Shown piece after piece: positions 36,327 through 44,779 of a stretch of DNA of 64,000 nucleotides (within the stretch, counting starts at the first letter, position 1; each line of letters begins with the position of its first letter). The notes below the pieces were generated by a model that worked only from the letters and a program-made list of their open reading frames with translations, had not been told where the DNA came from and ran no database searches. A program made the translations under genes and the position numbers. The DNA is from Croceibacterium ferulae (GTDB lineage Bacteria > Pseudomonadota > Alphaproteobacteria > Sphingomonadales > Sphingomonadaceae), in the NCBI RefSeq assembly GCF_003660445.1, contig NZ_QZVQ01000006.1, positions 186,001 through 250,000 of the forward strand, given 5' to 3'.

Positions 36327-37036
36327 CCGACACCGCAACGCGCCCTGGCACCCGCTCTGGCGCCGGCCTCCGCCCCCATGTGCAGGGGCAGCAATCGCTG
36401 GCCCGGGTGCAGGCCTTGCCGTGGCTGCTGTTCATCATCATGCTGGCGCTCGCCGTGTGGCTGGGCTGGCGCGCCTTCGGGCCCAGGGACCAGGGCGACG
36501 TGCTGGCCACCAGCCTGGTCGCGTTCGAGAAGCAGAACCGGCTGACGGTGTTCTCCGCCCAGCTGTCGCCCGTGGTGGCGAGCGAGGACAGCCGCCTGTT
36601 CGGCGCGCTGCGCAGCCGCCAGGTGGCAGTGATCCCGGCCCGGGTCGACTATACGCTGGACCTGTCCGCCATGGACCGCAACCGGATGAGCTGGAACGAG
36701 GAGAGCGACACGCTGGATGTGCAGCTGCCCGCGCTTACCATCGGTCGCCCGAACCTGGACGAAGGCCGCGCGCAATATCTGCGCGAAGGGCTGTGGATCA
36801 CCCGCGATGCGCAGGACCAGCTGACCCGTGACAACACCGCCCTGGCGGAGCGGCAGGCGGTCGAGCAGGCGGCGAACCCGGTGCTGCTGAACCTCGCGCG
36901 CGGCGCCGCCAAGGACGCCATCCGCCAGAACCTGGCCATTCCGCTGCAGGTTGCCGGCTTCGGCAATGTCACGGTGAATGTCCGCTTCGACGGGGAGGCG
37001 CAGGCGCCGCCTGCCGCCGCACGCCCGGCCAACTGA
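36308..37036 (+). CDS. DUF4230 domain membrane-anchored protein
   Basis: The 242-residue protein has a short cytoplasmic N-terminus, one membrane helix (about residues 38-57, PWLLFIIMLALAVWLGW), then an extracytoplasmic domain with FEKQNRLTVFSAQL and IPARVDYTLDLSAM, characteristic of DUF4230. Function unknown. It starts inside the end of the MBL gene, so the DUF465-MBL-DUF4230 genes form one unit. Confidence 0.8.
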   Translation: MDDRPVTDTATRPGTRSGAGLRPHVQGQQSLARVQALPWLLFIIMLALAVWLGWRAFGPRDQGDVLATSLVAFEKQNRLTVFSAQLSPVVASEDSRLFGALRSRQVAVIPARVDYTLDLSAMDRNRMSWNEESDTLDVQLPALTIGRPNLDEGRAQYLREGLWITRDAQDQLTRDNTALAERQAVEQAANPVLLNLARGAAKDAIRQNLAIPLQVAGFGNVTVNVRFDGEAQAPPAAARPAN

Positions 37037-37148
37037 GCGGCTGGTAAGCATGCTAACAATGCTGTAGAAGGGTCGGCGGAAGCGCGCCGCCCGGGGGGGA
37101 TGGACGCGCACCGGTCGCGCACTGTCTTTCTCTGGCAAGGATGCGACC

Positions 37149-37940
37149 ATGGCCACTCTGGCACCCAATCTTGTGCAGCATCGTCCCCTATGGGCGACGG
37201 ACACCTCCTTCTTCCTCGGCATGGCCATCGCCATGGCCGCGATTAACGTCATCGCCTTCTCGCTGTTCGCGGCGCTGGGCGTGTCGAGTTTCCGCGCGCC
37301 ACCCTATGTCCATGCCCATGCGCTGCTGTTCATGGGTTGGGTGTTGCTGTTCGTGACGCAGGCCTGGCTGGCGGCGAGCGGGCGGGTGACGCTGCATCGG
37401 CCGCTCGGCTGGGTGGCGGTCGGCTGGGCGCTGGTGATGGTGGTGGTCGGCACGACGACGACGATCTTCTCGGTGCAGCGTGGCTTTATCCCGTTCTTCT
37501 TCACGCCGGCGCAGTTCCTGGTGCTGAACCCGCTCAGCGTGCTGGTGTTCGCCGGGCTGCTGGTCGCGGGCTTCGTGAAACGGCGGGACCGGCTGTGGCA
37601 CCCGCGGCTGATCCTGTGCGGGATGGCGGCGATCATGGGCCCCGCCTTCGGTCGCCTGCTGCCGGCGCCTTTGTTCATGTATTCGATGGTGTGGGCGATC
37701 TTCATCGGCATGATCGCCTTTCCCCTGATCGGCGCCGCGCGCGACCGGATCAAGCGCGGGCGGGTGCATCCGGCCTGGCTGGTCGGGCTGGCGGCGCTGG
37801 TGCTGATGCAGCTGGGGATCGAGACGATCGGCCACAGCGCCTGGGCCGCCGGATTGCACGGGCAGGTGACGGCCGGCACGCCTGGCGCCGCGTTGGACCC
37901 GCTCGACTATCCGCCCCCACCATTCCCCGTCGCGCCGTGA
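37149..37940 (+). CDS. integral membrane protein, unknown function
   Basis: The 263-residue protein has about seven membrane helices. Conserved-looking polar features include PPYVHAHALLFMGWVLLF near the second helix, a His-rich start to that helix, and RDRLWHPRLILCGMAAIMG in the middle. It resembles small membrane proteins of sphingomonads of unknown role that share a DUF2306-like plan; I would not assign more. A Pro-rich tail ends the protein. An AAGG lies about 11 bases before ATG 37149. Confidence 0.65.
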   Translation: MATLAPNLVQHRPLWATDTSFFLGMAIAMAAINVIAFSLFAALGVSSFRAPPYVHAHALLFMGWVLLFVTQAWLAASGRVTLHRPLGWVAVGWALVMVVVGTTTTIFSVQRGFIPFFFTPAQFLVLNPLSVLVFAGLLVAGFVKRRDRLWHPRLILCGMAAIMGPAFGRLLPAPLFMYSMVWAIFIGMIAFPLIGAARDRIKRGRVHPAWLVGLAALVLMQLGIETIGHSAWAAGLHGQVTAGTPGAALDPLDYPPPPFPVAP

Positions 37941-37998
37941 TGCGGCGGCACGGCAAAGCCGCATTGCCGCCGCCCCCTGCGCACCCTATCTGCCGGGC

Positions 37999-39000
37999 AT
38001 GAGCCTGCTGACCCCCATGCCCACCGGCACCGATTTGCGCGCCGAGATCGAACGCCTGCGCAAGGAGCGCAACGCCGTGATCCTGGCGCATTATTACCAG
38101 AAGCCGGAGCTGCAGGACCTGGCCGATTTCGTCGGCGACTCGCTGGAGCTGAGCCGAAAGGCGGCGGACACCGATGCGGAGGTGATCGCGTTCTGCGGCG
38201 TGAAGTTCATGGCGGAGACCGCCAAGATCCTCAGCCCCGACAAGATCGTGGTCCTGCCCGACATGGAAGCCGGCTGCAGCCTGGAGGATTCCTGCCCACC
38301 GGAAAAGTTCGCCGCCTTCCGCGCGCAGCATCCCGACCATATCGCGCTGACCTACATCAACTGCTCGACGGAGGTGAAGGCGTTGTCCGACATCATCGTC
38401 ACCTCCTCCAGCGCGGAAACCATCCTGTCGCAGATCCCGCGCGACCAGCCGGTGATCTTCGGGCCGGACCGGCATCTGGGCGGCTACCTGAACCGCAAGT
38501 TCGACCGCGAGATGCTGCTGTGGCCGGGCGTGTGCATCGTGCACGAGGCCTTCAGCGAGCGCGAGCTGCTGAAGCTGAAGGAACAGCACCCGGACGCGCC
38601 CGTCGCCGCGCACCCGGAATGTCCGCCGCATATCGTCGACCATGCCGACATCGTCGGGTCGACCAGCGCGATCCTGCAATATGCCAAGACCTTTGCGGGC
38701 GACACGCTGATCGTGGCGACCGAACCGCACATCATCCACCAGATGCAAAAGGCGCTGCCGCACAAGAACTTCATCGGCGCACCGGGGGCGGACGGGAACT
38801 GCAACTGCAACATCTGCCCCTACATGGCGCTGAACAACCTGGAGAAGCTGTACCTCTGCCTGCGCGACCTGACCCCGCGCGTGGAGATCGAGGAAGGCTT
38901 GCGGATCAAGGCGAAGCGCAGCCTCGACCGCATGCTCGACATGGCCAGCGGTACGATCGGCCTGGGTGATCTGGGTCGCGTAGGCGTCCCGCTGCCCTGA
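37999..39000 (+). CDS. nadA: quinolinate synthase NadA
   Basis: Condenses iminoaspartate with dihydroxyacetone phosphate to quinolinate, for NAD synthesis. The 333-residue protein keeps the three cluster Cys regions: FCGVKFMAETAKIL, HPECPPHIVDHADIVGS and NCNCNICPYMALNNLE. HYYQKPELQDLADFVGDS opens the first domain. nadB and nadC are not adjacent. ATG 37999 gives the normal N-terminus. Confidence 0.96.
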   Translation: MSLLTPMPTGTDLRAEIERLRKERNAVILAHYYQKPELQDLADFVGDSLELSRKAADTDAEVIAFCGVKFMAETAKILSPDKIVVLPDMEAGCSLEDSCPPEKFAAFRAQHPDHIALTYINCSTEVKALSDIIVTSSSAETILSQIPRDQPVIFGPDRHLGGYLNRKFDREMLLWPGVCIVHEAFSERELLKLKEQHPDAPVAAHPECPPHIVDHADIVGSTSAILQYAKTFAGDTLIVATEPHIIHQMQKALPHKNFIGAPGADGNCNCNICPYMALNNLEKLYLCLRDLTPRVEIEEGLRIKAKRSLDRMLDMASGTIGLGDLGRVGVPLP

Positions 39001-39016
39001 GCGGCGGAAGCCGGCG

Positions 39017-39274
39017 ATGTCCGACGACTACGCGCATGGTCAACGCGACGGGCTCCGGCTGGCCCTGTCCATCCTGGCGGCCGAGGAGGCCAAGTGGGAG
39101 GCGCTGCTGGGCGAAAGCCGGTCGTGGAGGACCAACGCGACCCGGCAGGTGCGGCACAAGACCCTGCAGGTGGCGCAGACCCGGGTGCAGACCGCACTGA
39201 ACCGCCTGCAGCCGAAGCAAGACGCTTCGATGAATGACGAGCTTGCGTCGGCGCTGGAGAAGGTCGGGCTATAA
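39017..39274 (+). CDS. hypothetical small protein
   Basis: The 85-residue protein is predicted to be mainly helical and charged (GLRLALSILAAEEAKWEALL), with no signal peptide and no known motif. It starts 16 bases after nadA on the same strand and has a GGAAGCCGG stretch before the ATG. Codon use is like the surrounding genes. No function can be proposed. Confidence 0.6.
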   Translation: MSDDYAHGQRDGLRLALSILAAEEAKWEALLGESRSWRTNATRQVRHKTLQVAQTRVQTALNRLQPKQDASMNDELASALEKVGL

Positions 39275-39291
39275 ATCGCTCGACCGGCCGA

Positions 39292-40071
39292 TCAGTCGAT
39301 CATCACGCCCACCACATACCAGCCGCCATTCTCGCGATTGAGCGTGACGGTCTCGGTCCGGGTTTCCCCGTCGGCGAAGCGCGTGCGGAACTTGACCATC
39401 TCCACCCCCTGTGGTGGCGTGGGTACGTTTTCCTGGCTGAGGAATGTCCGGGAGATCGCCTGGCCGAGTGGCGCGCGGACATCGTCGGACACGGCGGCCC
39501 AGCTTTCCAGGCTGTTCAGCCCGCGAAACGCCGCCCCGAACGCGCGATAGCTTTCGTCCCAGCGACCCTGATCCAGCAGCACCAGGAACGCCTGCGCGGT
39601 GCTCACCACTTCAGCGTCAGGCGCCTCCTGCTCTGCCGTTGGTGGTGGTGCCTGCGTCGAGCCGGCAGGGACAAGGGTGGCGAGGGCCAGCAGGGCAAGA
39701 GCAAAGGTCATGAGCAGCACTCCGATAGTGACCGGGCGCAGACGGCGCGCCCGAGCGCCGCCAACCGGCGCTGTCTGCTGATCACCTGCGGATGGGACGG
39801 GGTCCTCCCCGATTTCGTTGTATCCATCCGAATTGTCTGTCGGCCGGGCGGGATCGGCGCCTTCGGCCTGCAGCAGCAGGCGGGCGGCCTCCCGGCTGCT
39901 GGACACCGCCAGCTTGCGCCGTGCGGCACGCAGCCGCTCGTTGATCGTGTGGACCGACAGATCCAGGCTGCGCGCGATGGATTTGGCATCATGACCGCGC
40001 ACGATCAGGCGCAGGGTCTGCTTCTCCTTCTCGGTCAGCGTCGCGAAGCCGTCATTCACCTGCGTGCCCAT
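39292..40071 (-). CDS. LuxR-type HTH, membrane helix and DUF4019 regulator
   Basis: The 259-residue protein starts with a LuxR/GerE helix-turn-helix (LTEKEKQTLRLIVRGHDAKS, LDLSVHTINERLRAARRKL), not preceded by a receiver or ligand domain. A linker of about 50 residues leads to one membrane helix (about residues 118-138) and then an extracytoplasmic DUF4019 domain (FLVLLDQGRWDESYRAFG, ENGGWYVVGVMID). This makes it a one-component, membrane-bound transcription factor whose sensor faces the periplasm. Target genes are unknown. Confidence 0.85.
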   Translation of the reverse strand: MGTQVNDGFATLTEKEKQTLRLIVRGHDAKSIARSLDLSVHTINERLRAARRKLAVSSSREAARLLLQAEGADPARPTDNSDGYNEIGEDPVPSAGDQQTAPVGGARARRLRPVTIGVLLMTFALALLALATLVPAGSTQAPPPTAEQEAPDAEVVSTAQAFLVLLDQGRWDESYRAFGAAFRGLNSLESWAAVSDDVRAPLGQAISRTFLSQENVPTPPQGVEMVKFRTRFADGETRTETVTLNRENGGWYVVGVMID

Positions 40072-40145
40072 CCGCTCCGGGGTATGTCAGCCGCATCGGC
40101 GCAGCTACCCCCAAAAACTTGTACTCGCAGGTGCAGGGTCCGGTC

Positions 40146-41177
40146 TTACCGTCTGGCCGCCAGCGCCTCGGCCGGATTGTCGGTGAACACCGCATCCACG
40201 CCGGCGGCCGCCAGCATCGCCCACAATGCCGCCAGATTGCCCGCCGCCGCCGGATCGTCGCCCCGGCGCAACGCCGTTGGCAGGAACTGGTTCTCCCGCC
40301 GCAGGGTCCAGCCATGCACCGCCAGCCCCGCCTCGTGCGCCGCGGCCACCAGCGGGGCCGGGGTGCCATCCGGCTGCAGCAGCAGCGACAGCTCCGCCCC
40401 CAGCACATCGGCATGGCGGGCCACCTCGGCCAGGCCCTCCGGCGTCAGCATGGCGGCATAGGGCCGGTCGGGCCGATCCGCCGGCGCGCCGCTCGCGCTC
40501 ACCAGCTGCACCAGCCTCAGCCCGGTCAGCCCGTCCAGCCGCGCGATCGGGCCGACCTCGAAGCACTGGATCAGCGCCGCATCATCGGCGTCGCTATATC
40601 CTGCGCCGGCCAGCTCCGCCGCCGCCAGCGCGGCGATGTCGTGGCCCTGCGTCAGCAGGAAGCCGGGATGCTTGATCTCCGGTACCAGCCCGATCGTGCG
40701 CCCGGTCTCCGCCTCCCGCGCGCGAACCAGCGCGATGATCTCGGCCAGGGTGGGTATCTGGTACAAGCCGTCGAAGCGCGCATTGGCGGGGCGCAGCTGC
40801 GGGATCCGTTCGCGGGCGCGCAGGGTGCGCAGCTCCGCCAGGGTGAAATCCTCGGCGAACCAGCCGGTCAGCTCCACCCCGTCGATGACCTTGGTGGTGC
40901 GCCGCGCGACAAATTCGGGGTGGTCGGCCACGTCGGTCGTGCTGCCGATCTCGTTCTCGTGCCGGGCGACCAGCACGCCATCGGCCGTCACCACCAGGTC
41001 GGGCTCGACGAAATCGGCGCCGGCATCGATCGCCCGGTCATAGGCGGCCAGCGTGTGTTCCGGCCGTTCCCCGCTGGCGCCGCGATGGGCGATGATCAGC
41101 GGTGCTGCCGTTCCTTGCGCCTGTGCGGCACCGGGCAGCATGGCGCTGGCAGCCAGGATCATCGCCGCTATCCTCAA
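40146..41177 (-). CDS. glycerophosphodiester phosphodiesterase (GlpQ type, exported)
   Basis: The 343-residue protein has a signal peptide (ending GAAQAQ) and the GDPD motif set: IIAHRGASGERPEHTLAAY with the catalytic His, FVEPDLVVTADGVLVARHEN with metal ligands, and EIKHPGF. It hydrolyses deacylated phospholipids in the periplasm to glycerol 3-phosphate and an alcohol. Its ATG overlaps the stop of the ArsC/Spx-like gene (ATGA), so the two are co-translated. Confidence 0.9.
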   Translation of the reverse strand: MRIAAMILAASAMLPGAAQAQGTAAPLIIAHRGASGERPEHTLAAYDRAIDAGADFVEPDLVVTADGVLVARHENEIGSTTDVADHPEFVARRTTKVIDGVELTGWFAEDFTLAELRTLRARERIPQLRPANARFDGLYQIPTLAEIIALVRAREAETGRTIGLVPEIKHPGFLLTQGHDIAALAAAELAGAGYSDADDAALIQCFEVGPIARLDGLTGLRLVQLVSASGAPADRPDRPYAAMLTPEGLAEVARHADVLGAELSLLLQPDGTPAPLVAAAHEAGLAVHGWTLRRENQFLPTALRRGDDPAAAGNLAALWAMLAAAGVDAVFTDNPAEALAARR

Positions 41178-41530
41178 GTGTCACCGGTGTCAGGAAAGGC
41201 CCGTTCCCATTCGACCGGATCGAAGCCGACCAGCACCTTGCCGCCATGCACCGCCACCGGCCGGCGGATCAGCGAAGGTTGCGCGGTCATCAGGCCCAGC
41301 ACCTTGCCATCGTCCAGATCGGCACGCGCCGCCTCGTCCAGCTTGCGGAAGGTGGTGCCGCGGCGGTTCAGCAGCGCATCCCAGCCGACCTTCGCCGCCA
41401 GTTCGGTCAGCAGCGCCGGGGGCGCCCCTTCGCGCTTGTAGTCATGAAAGGTGTAGCCGATCCCACGCGCGTCCAGCCAGGCGCGCGCCTGCTTGACCGT
41501 ATCGCAATTCGGAATTCCGTAGACAATCAT
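41174..41530 (-). CDS. ArsC/Spx family thioredoxin-fold protein (YffB-like)
   Basis: The 118-residue protein has MIVYGIPNCDTVKQARAWLD at the N-terminus, with one redox Cys and no CxxC, and RRPVAVHGGKVLVGFDP near the end. This matches the Spx/MgsR/YffB branch of the ArsC superfamily, rather than a proven arsenate reductase. YffB-like proteins may act as glutathione-dependent thiol reductases. No ars genes are near. ATG 41530 gives the family N-terminus. Confidence 0.85.
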   Translation of the reverse strand: MIVYGIPNCDTVKQARAWLDARGIGYTFHDYKREGAPPALLTELAAKVGWDALLNRRGTTFRKLDEAARADLDDGKVLGLMTAQPSLIRRPVAVHGGKVLVGFDPVEWERAFPDTGDT

Positions 41531-41952
41531 CGTGCGCCCTCCTGCCCGGCCACTATGGCCTCTGCGTGACACCGGCAATCCGGGAAGATTGCGGATGCGC
41601 GGAACTTCCGATCCATTTTCCTACAACCCCCCGGTTGGCCTATCACCGGCCCATGCCCGGATGCCACGCCCTGTTTGCCGCCACACGCAGGCGGCCCGCC
41701 ATGACACGCCTGTCCGCCAGGCTGACGGATCGGGCGTTCAAGGTGACAGCTTGCGCGGCCACGATGACGCATCGCCGCGCGATAACGACACTGGCGTTCC
41801 GCAAAGATGACAGCGCCTGTCCGCTAGGCGTCAGTATCATGCGGCAAGTTCACGCGCCCCGCCGCCAAGGGAACGCCGGAGCCGGCCAAGATGGCGGCGT
41901 ACGGCGTCACCCCTGTAACCCCCGGCCGTCCGGGCCAGGGGTTGGCGATGAT
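41531..41952. other. gene-free region between ArsC-like gene and msrA
   Basis: About 420 bases with no ORF I can support. The only structured element is a hairpin next to msrA (41919-41941). Base composition is similar to the flanks, so it does not look recently acquired. Confidence 0.45.
41919..41941 (-). terminator. hairpin downstream of msrA, possible terminator
   Basis: CCCCCGGCC (41919-41927) faces GGCCAGGGG (41934-41941 region) with one bulge, beginning 11 bases after the msrA stop on the minus strand. The T-run after it is only two bases, so it may be a weak or rho-assisted terminator. Confidence 0.35.
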
Positions 41953-42489
41953 TCAGGCTTCCGTCTTCACCCGGTTGGCGAAGCTCTTGCGCAGCTTGGC
42001 CAGCTTGGGCGGGATCACCGCCTGGCAGTATGGATTGCGCTGGCCTTCGCCGTCCCAATATTCCTGGTGGTAATCCTCCGCCGGGTACCATTCCGCCGGG
42101 CCTTCCAATGTGGTCACCGCCATGGTGCCGTGGCCGGCATTCCAGCGGCCGATCGCGGCCTCCGCATCGGCGCGCTGGGCATCGTCCAGCGGGAAGATCG
42201 CGCTGCGATACTGGGTGCCGACATCGCCGCCCTGCCGGTTCAGCTGGCTGGGATCATGCGTTTCCATGAACATGTCCAGCAGCTGGGCATAGGACAGCAC
42301 GGCGGGATCGTAGGTCACGCGGATCGCTTCCGCATGCCCGGTCGTGCCGCTGCACACCGCCTTGTAGGTGGGATCGGCCACCGTGCCGCCGATATAGCCG
42401 CTTTCCACTTCGCTGACCCCGATCACGTCGCGGAACACCGCCTCCGTGCACCAGAAGCAGCCGCCTGCCACGATCGCCGTCTCGCTCAT
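41953..42489 (-). CDS. msrA: peptide-methionine (S)-S-oxide reductase MsrA
   Basis: Repairs S-form methionine sulfoxide. The 178-residue protein has the catalytic GGCFWCTEAVF, SGYIGGTVADPTY, GHAEAIRVTYDP and YRSAIFPL motifs of MsrA. The end (NPYCQAVIPPKL) supplies the recycling Cys. AAGGAGACAAGGTT precedes ATG 42489, which is preferred over an ATG 18 bases upstream because the ribosome site lies between them. msrB is not adjacent. Confidence 0.96.
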   Translation of the reverse strand: MSETAIVAGGCFWCTEAVFRDVIGVSEVESGYIGGTVADPTYKAVCSGTTGHAEAIRVTYDPAVLSYAQLLDMFMETHDPSQLNRQGGDVGTQYRSAIFPLDDAQRADAEAAIGRWNAGHGTMAVTTLEGPAEWYPAEDYHQEYWDGEGQRNPYCQAVIPPKLAKLRKSFANRVKTEA

Positions 42490-42592
42490 AACCTTGTCTC
42501 CTTGCATTCCTCCCGCAGATGGGGGGCGCCAAGCCGCTTGTCATCTGTCCGGCGGCGGGTAGTTTCGCGCCACGCCTTTGGGGAGCTGCCTG

Positions 42593-43417
42593 ATGAAGAA
42601 CCTGATGCTTGCCGCACTTGCCGGCCTGATGCTGCCTTCGCTGCCAGTCATGGCGCAGGGCACCCCGGCCATGGAACAGGTGCTGGCCGATGCCCGCCGG
42701 GCAGAGGACACGGCACGCGACCGCTATCGCCATCCGGCCGAGACGCTGGCGTTCTTCCAGGTGCAGCCGGGCATGAGCGTGATGGACTTCATGCCGTCCA
42801 GCGGCTGGTACTCGCGCGTGCTGATCCCCTTTCTGGGGCCGCAGGGCACCTATATCGGGCTCGATCCGCGGATTGCGCCCGATGCCACCGGCTACATGGC
42901 GACGATGCGCGACACCGCCACGCGGCTGCCGCGACAGGCGGCGGAATGGACGGGCGAGGGCGGCGCCCGCGTGGTCGGCGCCAATCTGGACACCGTCCCG
43001 GCCGAACTGGACGGCACGGTGGACCGCGTGCTGGTCTTCCGCGAACTGCACAATATCCGCCGCAACGACTGGACGCACCAGCTGCTGAGCACCGCACGCC
43101 GGCTGCTGAAGGATGACGGCATGGTCGGCATCGTGCAGCACCGGGCAAAGGCGGACGCGCCGGCCGAATATACGCAGGGCGCAAACGGCTATCTGCGCGA
43201 AAAGGACGTGATCGCGCTGATGGATTCCTACGGCTTCGACCTGGTCGCGCAGAGCGAGGTCAACGCCAATCCCAAGGACAGTGCCGACTGGGAAGGCGGC
43301 GTGTGGACGCTGCCTCCCTCCTATCGCGGTGCGGGCGAGGATGCGGCGCGGCGGGCCGAGCTGGATGCGATCGGCGAAAGCGACCGCATGACCCTGCTGT
43401 TCCGCAAGCGGGCCTGA
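42593..43417 (+). CDS. exported class I SAM-dependent methyltransferase-like protein
   Basis: The 274-residue protein has a signal peptide (MKNLMLAALAGLMLPSLPVMAQ) followed by a Rossmann methyltransferase fold: VMDFMPSSGWYSRVLIPFLG corresponds to motif I, YIGLDPR to motif II, and LLKDDGMVGIVQHRA to a later strand. Exported relatives are common in sphingomonads and Caulobacter, and their substrate is unknown; SAM is not normally present in the periplasm. A GGGGAG site precedes ATG 42593. The NTF2-like lipoprotein gene follows after five bases. Confidence 0.8.
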   Translation: MKNLMLAALAGLMLPSLPVMAQGTPAMEQVLADARRAEDTARDRYRHPAETLAFFQVQPGMSVMDFMPSSGWYSRVLIPFLGPQGTYIGLDPRIAPDATGYMATMRDTATRLPRQAAEWTGEGGARVVGANLDTVPAELDGTVDRVLVFRELHNIRRNDWTHQLLSTARRLLKDDGMVGIVQHRAKADAPAEYTQGANGYLREKDVIALMDSYGFDLVAQSEVNANPKDSADWEGGVWTLPPSYRGAGEDAARRAELDAIGESDRMTLLFRKRA

Positions 43418-43422
43418 CGGCG

Positions 43423-43890
43423 ATGCGCGCACTCCTGCCCCTCGTTGCCGCCCTGCTGCTGCCCGGCTGCGTGATCGCCAGCGAAACGGTCAACGCCCCC
43501 GCGCACCTGTCCGACGCCACGGTGCTGGATGCGATCGAGGCGGAGATGGAGCGCACCGCGGCGGGCTGGAACAGTGGCGACATGGACCTGTTCCTGTCCG
43601 TCTATTCCCCGTCGCGGCAGACCAGCTTCGTCACCGACAAGGGCCTGCTGCGCGGCGTGCCGGCGATGCAGGCCATGTATGAACAAGCCTACGATTTCAG
43701 CGACGTGGCGAAGCGCGGCACGCTGTCCTTCGAACGGCTCGACTTCCGCCCGCTCGGCCCGTCGCATGCGCTGTATGTCGCCCGCTACACGCTGACGAAG
43801 CCCGGTGCGGCGCCGGCCAGCGGCGTGACGAGCCTGGTGTGGGAACGCTATGCCGAAGGGTGGCGGATCATCGCCGACCACAGCGGCTGA
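43423..43890 (+). CDS. lipoprotein with NTF2-like (DUF4440/SnoaL) domain
   Basis: The 155-residue protein has a short lipoprotein signal with the lipobox LLLPGC (Cys at about residue 15). An NTF2-like fold follows: DAIEAEMERTAAGWNSGDMD and FLSVYSPSRQTSFVTDKGLL at the start and VWERYAEGWRIIADHSG at the end, the DUF4440 pattern. The function of such lone domains is often ligand binding or unknown. It begins five bases after the methyltransferase gene, so the two are one operon. Confidence 0.75.
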   Translation: MRALLPLVAALLLPGCVIASETVNAPAHLSDATVLDAIEAEMERTAAGWNSGDMDLFLSVYSPSRQTSFVTDKGLLRGVPAMQAMYEQAYDFSDVAKRGTLSFERLDFRPLGPSHALYVARYTLTKPGAAPASGVTSLVWERYAEGWRIIADHSG

Positions 43891-43927
43891 CTTGCCTGGA
43901 ACGGATGCTCCACCTACCTGCGCGCCC

Positions 43928-44779
43928 ATGACCAGCATCACCGTCGCCGCCCTGCAATTGCAGCTCGATCTCGAGGCCGAGCAGGACAACATCGCCGCCG
44001 TCTCCGCCCTGGTGGAACAGGCGGCCGGTGAAGGCGCGCAGGTGATCCTGCCGCCCGAACTGTTCGCCGGCGGCTATTTCTGCCGGGAGGAGGACGAACG
44101 CTTCTTCGCCCTGGCGCGCCCCACGGCGGAGCATCCCAGCGTGAAGGCCATGCAGCAGCTGGCCGCGAAGCTGAAGGTGGCGATCCCGACCAGCTTCTTC
44201 GAGCGGGACGGGCACCACCATTACAACACGATGGCCATGATCGATGCGGAGGGGCAGATCATGGGCACCTACCGCAAGAGCCACATTCCCGACGGGCCGG
44301 GATATGAGGAGAAGTACTATTTCCGCCCCGGCAACACCGGCTTCAAGGTGTGGGACGTGTTCGGGACACGCATCGGCGTGGGCATCTGCTGGGACCAATG
44401 GTACCCGGAAACCGCGCGCTGCATGGCGCTGATGGGGGCAGAGCTGCTGTTCTACCCCACGGCGATCGGCAGCGAGCCCTATGATGCCAGCTTCGACACC
44501 AGCCGCATGTGGCGCCGGGCGATGGTCGGCCATGCGGTCAGCAACTGCATGCCGGTGATCGCCGCCAACCGGATCGGCTGCGAGGCGGGGCAGACCTTCT
44601 ACGGCCATTCCTTCATCACCGACGAATGGGGCGATCTGGTCGCATCCTACGAACGGGAGGAGACCGGCGTGCTGGTGGCGGAGCTGGACCTGGCGCGCGC
44701 GGCGAAGCACCGGGCGGGCATGGGCTTCTTCCGCGACCGGCGACCGCAGCTGTACGGCCGGATCGCGGAGGACGTCTGA
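43928..44779 (+). CDS. aguB: N-carbamoylputrescine amidase
   Basis: The 283-residue nitrilase-superfamily enzyme hydrolyses N-carbamoylputrescine to putrescine, CO2 and ammonia. The catalytic triad is visible: Glu in LPPELFAGGYFC, Lys in YRKSHIPDGPGYEEKYYF, and Cys in GVGICWDQWYPETAR. The segments PGYEEKYYFRPGNTGF and AANRIG are characteristic of AguB rather than of other nitrilases. The 3' end overlaps the folK start. aguA is not in the window. Confidence 0.92.
   Translation: MTSITVAALQLQLDLEAEQDNIAAVSALVEQAAGEGAQVILPPELFAGGYFCREEDERFFALARPTAEHPSVKAMQQLAAKLKVAIPTSFFERDGHHHYNTMAMIDAEGQIMGTYRKSHIPDGPGYEEKYYFRPGNTGFKVWDVFGTRIGVGICWDQWYPETARCMALMGAELLFYPTAIGSEPYDASFDTSRMWRRAMVGHAVSNCMPVIAANRIGCEAGQTFYGHSFITDEWGDLVASYEREETGVLVAELDLARAAKHRAGMGFFRDRRPQLYGRIAEDV

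Noticed and set aside
41174-41530. Arsenate reductase
   Set aside because: The Spx/YffB-like sequence lacks nearby ars genes; the superfamily fold alone does not justify an arsenic role.
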